From: CAYLLN01 sp964384375
GTDB taxonomy: Bacteria > Planctomycetota > Planctomycetia > Pirellulales > Pirellulaceae
Assembly (NCBI GenBank): GCA_964384375.1
Contig: CAYLLN010000025.1
Coordinates: forward strand, 1 to 64,000
Length of the DNA stretch: 64,000 bases
Direction of reading: 5' to 3'
In this document: positions 7,431 to 15,300 of the stretch, one piece after another
Layout of the letters: each line of letters starts with the position of its first letter
How positions within the stretch are numbered: the first letter of the stretch is position 1
Translations under genes and position numbers: made by a program
Notes under the pieces: generated by a model
What the model was told of the DNA's origin: nothing
Database searches by the model: none
Seen by the model: the letters and a program-made list of their open reading frames with translations, nothing else

Positions 7431-8588
7431 CTATCGTGCTCCGAAGGCCACCGTTCCTCGATTGATCGTCCCCCGCACGATCAGCCGATCCGGGTGATTG
7501 GCCGTTAGCAGATCGAACAGCACCAGATTCGCCGCGGCCCCTTCGTCGAGCGTGTGATTGTGGATGCCGATCAATTCCGCCGGTCGTGTGCTGGCCATGC
7601 GAATCGCCGTGGCTAGATCGACGCCGGCAAAACGCATCACGTTGGCCACGCAGACGTGAATCGGCAGGGAAGCTCCGGCGAGGATCTCGGAATTGCCGGC
7701 CGGAACCAGTTTGCCGCTGGGCAGGACTTCCAACTCACCGAGTCCCGTCTGGTAACGGCCCGGCGGCATGCCCCCCATCCCTGTCACGTCGCTGACGAGC
7801 ACAATTCGCTCCGGCGTTTTGGCCCGCACCATCGCTTTCACGACCGCGGCTGGCAAGTGATGGCCATCGGTAATCAGGCTGGCTGTCAGATGATCGTCGG
7901 CTAGCTGATCCCAAATATAGTTCGGATGCCGGCGAATCTGCGGATGGGCGCCGTTCCCCAGATGCGTGCTCATGCTCGCGCCCGCATCGACGGCGGAGCG
8001 AATCTGGTCGCTTGTGGCTTTCGTGTGACCGATCGCGACGAGCACGCCGGTCTGTACCACTCGGCGAATGAACTCGGCAGCGTTGTCGTATTCCGGCGAC
8101 ACGGTAAGCAGCCTGATACGTCCGCGAGCCGCATCGGCCAGGCGGCGATATTCGTCCCAGTCCGGAGGACGAACGTGCTGCCGCGGATGTGCTCCGCGAG
8201 GGCCATCATCGGGAGAGATGAACGGCCCTTCGAGATGAATCCCGGGCATACGCGTGGCGACTTCAGGCGACTCGTCGATTGCCTGGGCAATCGTCGCAAG
8301 GCTGCGGGCCAGCACTTCGTGGCTGTCGGTCGTCGTGGTGGCCAGGAAGTCTGTCACGCCGAAGGCGTCTTGCGACAGAGCCGCCTGACGGACCTTCTCG
8401 ACGGTTAGTTGCGGATCGTTGAACTCCACGCCACCGTAGCCGTTGATTTGCAGATCGACAAACCCCGGCGCGACGAGCGGCAGATCCGGTGCATCAGCAG
8501 CGGGACGAAGCGAGGCGATACGACCGTCGGCGATTTCCACCGTGACGGGACGGAGCGTATCAAACCGGCGGGCGACGAAGCGAAGCAC
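7431..8588 (-). CDS. nagA: N-acetylglucosamine-6-phosphate deacetylase
   Basis: The enzyme removes acetate from GlcNAc-6-phosphate in amino-sugar or cell-wall recycling. Visible amidohydrolase blocks are PGFVDLQINGYGG, HLEGPFISP, AIGHTKA, STHLGNGAH and SLITDGHHLP, including the metal and substrate His residues, and LVSDVTGMGG near the C-terminus. An upstream ATG (8675) exists, but that extension runs into a palindromic repeat. GTG at 8588-8586 is preferred: it is preceded by GGAG with a 10-base gap and gives VLRFVARRFDTLRP, a normal N-terminus (385 residues). The gene stands alone; no nagB lies nearby. Confidence 0.9.
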   Translation of the reverse strand: MLRFVARRFDTLRPVTVEIADGRIASLRPAADAPDLPLVAPGFVDLQINGYGGVEFNDPQLTVEKVRQAALSQDAFGVTDFLATTTTDSHEVLARSLATIAQAIDESPEVATRMPGIHLEGPFISPDDGPRGAHPRQHVRPPDWDEYRRLADAARGRIRLLTVSPEYDNAAEFIRRVVQTGVLVAIGHTKATSDQIRSAVDAGASMSTHLGNGAHPQIRRHPNYIWDQLADDHLTASLITDGHHLPAAVVKAMVRAKTPERIVLVSDVTGMGGMPPGRYQTGLGELEVLPSGKLVPAGNSEILAGASLPIHVCVANVMRFAGVDLATAIRMASTRPAELIGIHNHTLDEGAAANLVLFDLLTANHPDRLIVRGTINRGTVAFGAR

Positions 8589-8624
8589 GAGTGGCAAACT
8601 CCGGAGGGCAGGTTTCCAGTTTAG

Positions 8625-8750
8625 CGTAGGGTGGGTCCAGCGAGCGAAGACCCACCAAGATGGACGCTGGATCATGGTGGGTCATCGTTCGCGGACAACC
8701 ATGATCGGCCATCGCAATGCCGATCGGCCGCGAACTCGACCCACCCTACG
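8625..8750. repeat. 126-bp element with CGTAGGGTGGGTC terminal inverted repeats
   Basis: CGTAGGGTGGGTC (8625-8637) and GACCCACCCTACG (8738-8750) are perfect 13-bp inverted repeats; inside are further copies of GACCCACCA/TGGTGGGTC. The element fills most of the space between nagA and the PII-like gene. It has the size and shape of a miniature non-autonomous repeat and no coding capacity. Confidence 0.75.
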
Positions 8751-8752
8751 AC

Positions 8753-9067
8753 TTACCCCAGCACCTGCTCGAACCGACTCACCGGCAAGATCACGATCTT
8801 GCCATCTCCCATGCGCCCCGTTCGGGCGACTTCAGCAATCCGCTGCGCCACTTCCTCGGCCCGTGCGTCATCGACCCAGAGCGAGAATTCGACCTTCGGC
8901 AGAAAAGCCAGAGCAAAATCGGACTCGCCGTATTGATCGAGATAGTCTTTCTGGCGACCGTACCCTTTTACTTCACGCACCGTCAGCGCCTCGATCGGCG
9001 CGCGGCGCAGAGCTTCCAGCACCTCTTCGGCCACGTGCGGCTTGACGATGGCAAGGATTTGCTTCAC
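8753..9067 (-). CDS. PII-like nitrogen regulatory protein (GlnB/GlnK fold)
   Basis: At 104 residues it has the PII length. The start MKQILAIVKPHVAEEVLEAL and the block LTVREVKGYGRQKDYLDQYG match PII beta-1/alpha-1 and the base of the T-loop; LPKVEFSLWVDDARAEEV and ARTGRMGDGKIVILPVSR match the strand and the GDGKIFV-type effector loop. The T-loop sequence is divergent from GlnB, so uridylylation at the usual Tyr51 cannot be assumed. No amtB or glnA is adjacent; the neighbours are nagA and a ferredoxin. It may sense ATP/ADP or 2-oxoglutarate for an unidentified partner. Confidence 0.88.
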   Translation of the reverse strand: MKQILAIVKPHVAEEVLEALRRAPIEALTVREVKGYGRQKDYLDQYGESDFALAFLPKVEFSLWVDDARAEEVAQRIAEVARTGRMGDGKIVILPVSRFEQVLG

Positions 9068-9088
9068 GAAGAATTGCCGCTAAGAGGC

Positions 9089-9147
9089 GTAGGTTATGCC
9101 TTGGCATAACGAGCGGAAACCGAGCGTTATGCTGAAGCATAACCTAC
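9089..9147. repeat. Hairpin repeat GTAGGTTATGC...GCATAACCTAC
   Basis: An 11-bp perfect inverted repeat (9089-9099 and 9137-9147) encloses a second imperfect pair, GGCATAACGAGCGG and CCGAGCGTTATGC, so nearly the whole 59-bp element is self-complementary. It lies between two minus-strand genes (ferredoxin upstream, PII-like gene downstream) and could act as a terminator or processing signal. It resembles REP-type elements. Confidence 0.75.
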
Positions 9148-9168
9148 ACGATTGAGCGACCCGCGCGC

Positions 9169-9579
9169 CTACGAGAAAAAGTTCTCGCCGAACAGGTTGA
9201 TCTCCGGGCCGCTTTCCACCTCGATGTCGCCGTGGACCGTGGTGCAACAAGCCAGTCGCATCGTCTCTTCGTGGCCGACGTAAGCGAGAGCGGGAACGGG
9301 ATCAGGCGTCATCACCGTCTTGAATTTCAGCCACTCGCGAAGACTGAGCTTGTTCGTGTGGTCCATCCCCTTCGTGATGAGCACGCGGCAAGTTCCGCAT
9401 GAGCCGCTGCAGATCCCAAAGCTCATCGTCGTGCAATTCAAGTACTTGTTGATCGAGGCTCCCATTCCATTGAGGCCCTGATTCAGATTGATCCCGGCCT
9501 TCACGGCTTCGTTGCGCAGATTCGCCCCGTCGGGGACTTCGATTTCCTTCTTCTCTTTGACGAACTTGACGATGGGCAT
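9169..9579 (-). CDS. 2Fe-2S ferredoxin-like protein
   Basis: This 136-residue protein has the plant-type ferredoxin cysteine pattern in a divergent form: C-x3-C-x2-C in GICSGSCGTCRV and a distal Cys in RLACCTTVHG. The N-terminus (MPIVKFVKEKKEIEVPDGAN) fits the first beta strands of the ferredoxin fold. It should carry electrons in the cytoplasm, as no signal or membrane segment is present. Neighbours (PII-like protein, HAD hydrolase) do not identify a partner. Confidence 0.85.
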   Translation of the reverse strand: MPIVKFVKEKKEIEVPDGANLRNEAVKAGINLNQGLNGMGASINKYLNCTTMSFGICSGSCGTCRVLITKGMDHTNKLSLREWLKFKTVMTPDPVPALAYVGHEETMRLACCTTVHGDIEVESGPEINLFGENFFS

Positions 9580-9683
9580 GGAGGACGCCTTGGAATCGAC
9601 GACGTTGCGACGACCGACATTGTGACGGAATTCACAATGTTTCCTAAATCTACCGCACGATTCGCCTTGCGCTAACAGGGGAA

Positions 9684-10322
9684 TCAGTAATTTGCCACGA
9701 TGCCGCGTGCGAAAAGTTCCTCGGATAATGCAGCGGGCTTTGTGAACAGCACCGCGTCGTAACCGGCGGCTTTGGCTCCGGCAATGTTTTCCGGCCGGTC
9801 GTCGGTGAAAAACACATCCCGCGCTTGGGCGCCGGCGAGTTTCGCCGCCTCGGCAAAAATCCGTGGATCGGGCTTCATTGCGTGGAAGTTGAAGCTCATC
9901 GCGTGAACGTGAAACATCTGCCGCAAATAGGCGAACCGCTCGGCCACAAAGTTCCAGTGGGCCGCATTCGTGTTCGACAGGATCCCGAGCCGATAGCCTG
10001 CGGCATTAAGCCTTCCTACAAGCGCGACCATTGGCGTATTGAGCCAGAAGATGTCGTTGGCCGCAAGGTCGAGCGCGGCGCGATCCACCTTGCCGGCATC
10101 GACTCCGGCCGTCTTCAAAAACTCGTCGTAAAACTGGTCCGTCGTCAGCAGTCCCGTTTCGTGCCGAATGCCCAGATTCCCCTCGAACAGAATGTCCCAC
10201 GCACGCTTCTGCGAAATGCCGGCGACGGCGGCCATCTGCGCCGCCATCTGCTCGTGCGAGAACATGAGCAGGACGTTGCCCATGTCGAAGTAGAGGAAGG
10301 GAAGGCGAGAGTCACTAATCAT
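9684..10322 (-). CDS. HAD-superfamily hydrolase (YihX-like)
   Basis: This 212-residue protein shows all four HAD motifs: FDMGNVL (nucleophile Asp, in the D-x-G-N form seen in the YihX-like branch), GILSNTNAAHW (Ser/Thr), MKPDPRIF (Lys) and FFTDDRPENI (acidic pair). The helical cap lies between motifs I and II. It is probably a cytoplasmic phosphatase of a small phosphorylated metabolite; the substrate cannot be told from sequence. It starts 3 bp after the DUF1080 gene stop, suggesting co-transcription. Confidence 0.88.
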   Translation of the reverse strand: MISDSRLPFLYFDMGNVLLMFSHEQMAAQMAAVAGISQKRAWDILFEGNLGIRHETGLLTTDQFYDEFLKTAGVDAGKVDRAALDLAANDIFWLNTPMVALVGRLNAAGYRLGILSNTNAAHWNFVAERFAYLRQMFHVHAMSFNFHAMKPDPRIFAEAAKLAGAQARDVFFTDDRPENIAGAKAAGYDAVLFTKPAALSEELFARGIVANY

Positions 10323-10325
10323 TCG

Positions 10326-10985
10326 TCACTTGTCACTGGCGATCGGCTTGATCCGAATGTTGCGATACGACGCTTCCGCCGGGGCGCCGCCGTGGATTTG
10401 CACAGCGATCACGCCTGTCCTGGAAACCGTGTCGTCCTTCTCGGTGTAATCGACCGTTTGCAGGCCGTTCACCCAAATCTGCACGCGCGGCCCTTCGCAG
10501 CGGATCACGAGATCGTTCCAGTCGTCGGCCTTCACCTTCTCGGTTAGTTTCTCGTGATCTCCCTGCACCAGGAACATCTTGCGGCGCGATTCGTCGTAAA
10601 GGGCGCCCCAGATCGACTTTCCCGCCGCCATTCCCATATCGCACTGGTAGCCGATCGCCTCGAAATGATCCTTGATCCGCTCGCTCCGAAACTGCACGCC
10701 GGCATTTTCCCCCTTGCCGACAAGCTTCGCCTGCAGCCGCAGTTCGAAATCGCCGAAGCGGTCCTTCGTGCAAAGGAAGTGATTGTGGTCGATCTTGTCC
10801 TTCAGCGATCCGCCGACGATCGCCTCGTCCGCCACGCGAAAGACCTTCTCGTCCCCCTCCCAGCCCGCGAGCGACTTGCCGTCGAACAGCGGCCGGAAGC
10901 CAGGTTCGTCGTCAGCACCAGTGGCGAGTACCGCGAGGGGGAGGATCGCGATGAACGTCGAGAGTAGCAGGAGAGTGTTTCGCAT
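10326..10985 (-). CDS. Secreted DUF1080 (3-keto-disaccharide hydrolase-like) protein
   Basis: The protein (219 residues) has a Sec signal peptide (about 1-23, ending VLATGA) followed by one DUF1080 domain: GFRPLFDGKSLAGWEG, then FGDFELRLQAKL, NAGVQFRSE, WNDLVIRCEGPRVQIWVNG and GVIAVQIHGG. These are the standard blocks of this concanavalin-like fold, which is greatly expanded in planctomycetes. The biochemical link to 3-keto-glycoside hydrolysis is known for some members only. It precedes the HAD hydrolase by 3 bp. Confidence 0.88.
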   Translation of the reverse strand: MRNTLLLLSTFIAILPLAVLATGADDEPGFRPLFDGKSLAGWEGDEKVFRVADEAIVGGSLKDKIDHNHFLCTKDRFGDFELRLQAKLVGKGENAGVQFRSERIKDHFEAIGYQCDMGMAAGKSIWGALYDESRRKMFLVQGDHEKLTEKVKADDWNDLVIRCEGPRVQIWVNGLQTVDYTEKDDTVSRTGVIAVQIHGGAPAEASYRNIRIKPIASDK

Positions 10986-11804
10986 GGCCGGAACTAGCAG
11001 GAACTATGCAACCGGATCGGACCAGCGGCTACGATAACGGGAGGAATGTCGCCCGGCCAGACGCGACACACAGCGCCGGCCCGTTTGGAACCTGAGACGC
11101 CTGCCCCACGAGCGGAATGCTTCGACCTACTACCGGTAGTAGGTTGGAAGGCAGTGGCATACAAAATATAGTAGGCATGTTGACATAAGATCACTAAATA
11201 GGTTAAATTCTCGCCACACTCTCGTTTCCGCCGCGTGCTTCGCGACGTGATTCTTTCACATTTCGACGTTCGACTTTGCGCTTGGCAGGGAACGAAATCA
11301 CTCGGCTGATTGCTCCTGGCGGGGGAGTACGATACGTGGTTACCAGGAAAGGCCGTTTTCGGGGATTTTGGAAACATAATTGCCGCGGTCGCGCCGGAGC
11401 AATTGCCGGAAGTGATTGATAGGTATGGACTTGCGATGAGTTGATTTTTGATGCTTCGCGGCGCAGGTTACCACGAAACGCAAAATGGCGGTAACCAACG
11501 TTAACGTCCGTCGGGGTTTGGGTTTAGTAACGAAAAAAAGCCCCACGTGGCCGAAATCGGTGGTAACCTGAGTGGCAACATACGAAGCTCAATAATGGGA
11601 CGGTCACCCGCAGTGCTGGTCGGGAGGGGCCTAGCCGACTTTGTATCTTGCAACTTTGACGATGTGAGTGGCCTGGGATGCAAGTGTCGCTTCCTTGACA
11701 AAACTAGCCGCCTCGACTACCTAAAGTTGCTTCCATTTACGCACTTACAGCGGCAGCCGGGCAGATTCCGCGCCGCCAGCGGGAAGCATAAGGCGGCAGC
11801 AGGC
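10986..11804. other. 819-bp non-coding island
   Basis: No open frame here shows coding character on either strand, and base use is more AT-rich than in the flanking genes. It holds a 20-bp perfect palindrome (11125-11144), an inverted pair CAGGTTACCAC/GTGGTAACCTG (11464-11474, 11560-11570) and two further GGTTACC/GGTAACC sites (about 11337-11343 and 11490-11496). It may contain promoters for the divergent DUF1080 gene and the acidic protein gene, or an untranslated RNA. I cannot assign any known RNA family. Confidence 0.5.
11125..11144. promoter_or_regulatory. 20-bp perfect palindrome ACCTACTACC|GGTAGTAGGT
   Basis: Each half (ACCTACTACC) is the exact reverse complement of the other with no spacer. 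It lies 140 bp upstream of the DUF1080 start codon in a non-coding region, where a dimeric regulator could bind; it could also form a cruciform or a short RNA hairpin. Confidence 0.5.
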
Positions 11805-12245
11805 ATGAACATTGCACCACCGATCGACGAACAAGACGCGGAAACGCTGCCGGCCTGGATTGCCGAGAACGTCCCCGGCTTTGCCCTGCCCGCGGATGGC
11901 GTCGTGGCAGCCGGCTCTGTCATGACCGCAGATAAGGACGACCTCGACGATTTCGACGAGGAAGATTTCGACGATGAGTTCGACGACGACTTCGAGGAGG
12001 AACTCGAAGACGAATACGAACTGTCGGAATTCGAGGACGTGACCGAGGACGACCTCGTCGAGGAGGAGGAAGACCTGGGCAAGCTCGGCGGCGACTTTGT
12101 CGATGAGGATGCCGAGCCCGAGGAAGCTCCTGTTCCCGAAGAAGAAGGGGCCGAAGAGGCCGCCGAGGAGAAGAAGCCCAAGAAGGGAAAAGGGAAGCCG
12201 GCCAAGGAAGAGGACGAGGACGAGGATTTCGACGACGAAGAATAG
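11805..12245 (+). CDS. Small, extremely acidic protein of unknown function
   Basis: From ATG 11805 the product has 146 residues. The first 38 form a normal-looking segment (MNIAPPIDEQDAETLPAWIA...); after MTADKDDLDDFDEEDF the sequence is dominated by Asp and Glu, with a short Lys/Gly cluster (EKKPKKGKGKPAK, about 125-137) before an acidic tail ending DEDFDDEE. A shorter start at ATG 11922 is possible, as neither has a strong ribosome site. Such a protein is likely disordered and might bind basic proteins, metal ions or nucleic-acid-binding partners; this is inference only. It is just upstream of ileS with a repeat-containing 110-bp gap. Confidence 0.65.
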   Translation: MNIAPPIDEQDAETLPAWIAENVPGFALPADGVVAAGSVMTADKDDLDDFDEEDFDDEFDDDFEEELEDEYELSEFEDVTEDDLVEEEEDLGKLGGDFVDEDAEPEEAPVPEEEGAEEAAEEKKPKKGKGKPAKEEDEDEDFDDEE

Positions 12246-12248
12246 TTT

Positions 12249-12353
12249 CGCAGACAGGTCATTGGTCACTTGTCATTTGTCACTTGCATGGCAAAAGGAT
12301 TGCCGCCAAATGGATGGCACAAGTGACCCATGACCAGAGACAAGTGACAAAGC
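12249..12353. repeat. GTCACTTGTCA-type repeat in the ileS leader
   Basis: Tandem variants of TCATTGGTCACTTGTCATTTGTCACTTG (12258-12288) are followed, after about 30 bases, by the partly complementary GCACAAGTGACCCATGACCAGAGACAAGTGACA (12317-12349). The arrangement can form a long imperfect hairpin right before the ileS ATG. Similar sequence occurs next to the DUF1080 stop (10318-10338). It is probably a dispersed repeat; an effect on ileS expression is possible. Confidence 0.5.
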
Positions 12354-12354
12354 C

Positions 12355-15300
12355 ATGTTCGACGCTGTCAGCGCCAATACGAGCTTTCCCCAGCAGGAAG
12401 AGGCCATCCTCCGCTTTTGGAAAGAGCGCAAAGTTTATGAGCAGTCGTTAGCGGGCCGCGATGGCGCTCCAAAGTTCGTCTTCTACGAAGGTCCCCCTAC
12501 CGCCAACGGCATGCCGCACCCCGGCCACTGCCTGACGCGGGCGATCAAAGACCTCTTCCCGCGCTACAAAACGATGCGCGGCTACCTCTGCGAGCGCAAG
12601 GCGGGCTGGGACACGCACGGCCTGCCGGTCGAGGTCGAGGTCTGCAAGGAACTGGGCATCCACGCCAAGGAAGAAATCGAAGCCTTCGGCATCGAGCCGT
12701 TCATCCACAAGTGCCAGGAATCGGTCTGGCGCTACATGCAGGAATGGGAGCGACTGACCGAACGGCTCGGCTTCTGGGTCAATCTCAAAGAAGCGTATGT
12801 CACCTACCACCAATCGTTCGTCGAGAGCGTCTGGTGGTCGCTCAAAAACCTGTTCGACCGCGGGCTGCTCTACCAAGGCCACAAGATCGTCTGGTGGTGG
12901 GCGCAGGGGGGCACGGCACTAAGCAGCGGCGAAGTGGGGCAAGGATACCGCGAGGTAGCCGATCCGAGCGTGTATGTGCTGTTTCCGCTGCTCGACGAGT
13001 CGGGCAACAAGACGGACACGTCGCTTCTAGTCTGGACCACCACGCCTTGGACTCTGCCCAGCAACCAGTTTGTCGCGGTGCATCCAGATCTCGAATATGC
13101 CACGGTCGTCGATAGTGAAACGGGAGAGCGGCTGATAATGGCGTCGGCTCTTGTAGAAACGATTGCGGGGAAAGTGAAACGCGAACTCCAAGTCGAAGCG
13201 ACGAAGCCCGGATATTCTTTGCTTGGGTTGAGGTACGCGCCGCCATTCAGCTATTTTCATGAACGCGAAGGCAACCTCGAGGGCACGCTGCACGAGGATG
13301 AGGGGTTAGTGTGGTATCAGCGTTTGCTGAACAGAGCACCGATCGAGTCCATCGGAAAGCACACGAACAAGGAAAAAGATTACAGGGCGTGGAGGGTTGT
13401 ACCAGCTGAATTTGTAACCACTGAAAGCGGCACGGGGGTCGTTCATCAAGCACCGGCTTTTGGCGAGGTGGACTTCCAAGTTCTGACAGAGGAGCAGTCC
13501 CGATTCAGACCCGGCGAAGGACCGCAACTAATCAACGCCGTCGGCCCCGATGGCAAATTCACCGCCGAAGCACCCGACTACCAAGGCCGTTGGGTCAAGG
13601 ACTGCGACAAAGACATCACGCGGCGGCTCAAGGACGAAGGGAAGCTCTACCACCAGGAGCAGTACCTTCACGACTATCCCTTCTGCTGGCGGGCCGAGCA
13701 GGATCCGCTGATCCAGTACCCACGCCGCAGTTGGTTCATCAAGACGACCGCGTTCAAGGACGCGATGCTCGCCAACAACGAGCAGATCAACTGGCTCCCC
13801 GAGCATATCAAGCACGGCCGGTTCGGCAATTTCCTCGAATCAAACGTCGATTGGGCCCTCTCGCGCGAACGCTACTGGGGGACGCCGCTCCCGATCTGGG
13901 TTTGCGAGCAAACGGGCAAGATGGAAGCGGTCGCCAGCTACGACGAACTCCTCACCAAGCCCGGCATGACGGGGGCCGAAGTATGGGCCGCGGCCAAGAA
14001 AGCCAATCCGTCGCTCGTTGATGACCTCAAAGTCCACAAGCCCTACATCGACGCGATCACTTACGACTCGCCCTTCGCAGCCGGCTCGCGGATGAAGCGC
14101 GTCACCGAAGTGATCGACTGCTGGTACGACAGCGGCGCGATGCCCTTTGCCCAGTGGGGCTATCGGGGCGAAGACGGCCCCGCCCCGGCTGCCGCCAAGT
14201 TCCACGACCAGTTCCCCGCCGACTTCATCAGCGAAGCGCTCGATCAGACCCGCGGCTGGTTTTATAGCCAACTGGCCATCAGCACGATGCTGTTCAGTGA
14301 GGGACTGGGGGCTGGGGGCTCGGGGCTGGGGGGCGCTCCGTCTCCGCCGAACCCCGAACCCCGAACCCCGAACCCCCAATTCACGGCTGACTATCCACAC
14401 CCGTTCAAAAACTGCATCGTCCTCGGCCTCATGCTCGGCGAGGACGGGCAGAAGATGTCCAAGAGCAAACGGAACTATCGCGAGCCGCGGGAAATCTTCG
14501 ACAAGTACGGGGCCGACGCCCTCCGCTGGTACTTCTTCGCCACGCAGCCCCCGTGGACGACGATTCGCTATGCCGAGCGGGCAATCAAGGACACGATCCC
14601 CGAGTTCATCCTCCGGCTCTGGAACTGCTATTCGTTTTTTGTCAATTACGCGAACTCGAACGACAAGTTTGAGCCGGAGAAGCTCCAGGCGAGCGGGGGC
14701 CGTGAGGCCCCCGATGATGTCGCCCAAAGTGGGATGCAAAGTCATCGGGAGGCTCACGCCTCCCGCTCGCCGTTTCAACTCAACTCGGCTGACCTGGCAA
14801 ATGCCAAAGGCTTCCGACCGATCTCGCAGCGCAGCGAACTCGACCGCTGGATTCTCAGCGAACTCAACCGCACGATTGCCGCCGTCGTTGAGCGGATGGA
14901 CGCCTACGACAACTACGAGGCCTGCAAACGGCTGAACGCCTTCGTCGATGGTCTCTCGAATTGGTATGTCCGCCGCAGCCGCGATCGCTTCTGGGCGGCG
15001 ATGGACGCGGCGCATCAGCAGGACAAGCTCGACGCCTATTGGACGCTGTACGAAACTCTGCTGACCACCGCCAAACTGATCGCCCCGTTCACGCCGTTTT
15101 TGGCGGAAGCTCTGTGGCGCAATCTGGCGGGTGTGTTCAATGAGGGGTTAGGGCTAGGGGTTAGGGCTAGGGAAGGCGAGCCCTTGTCCCCAACCCTAGC
15201 CCCCAGCCCTAGCCCTTCCGTTGCCGAATCGGTCCACCTCTGCGACTTCCCCACGGCAGACCAATCCGCGATCGACGAAACGCTCTCCACGCGGATGGAG

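Noticed and set aside
10986..11546. Replication origin or partition site in the non-coding island
   Set aside because: No DnaA-box cluster, AT-rich unwinding block or dnaA/gyrB/parA neighbour is present.
11547..11804. N-terminal extension of the acidic protein to 11547
   Set aside because: The extra 86 codons lie in the AT-rich island with unlike composition and no ribosome site.
13840..15015. A 391-codon open frame on the minus strand opposite ileS
   Set aside because: It is a shadow of the high-GC ileS reading frame; the plus strand has clear synthetase motifs through the same bases.
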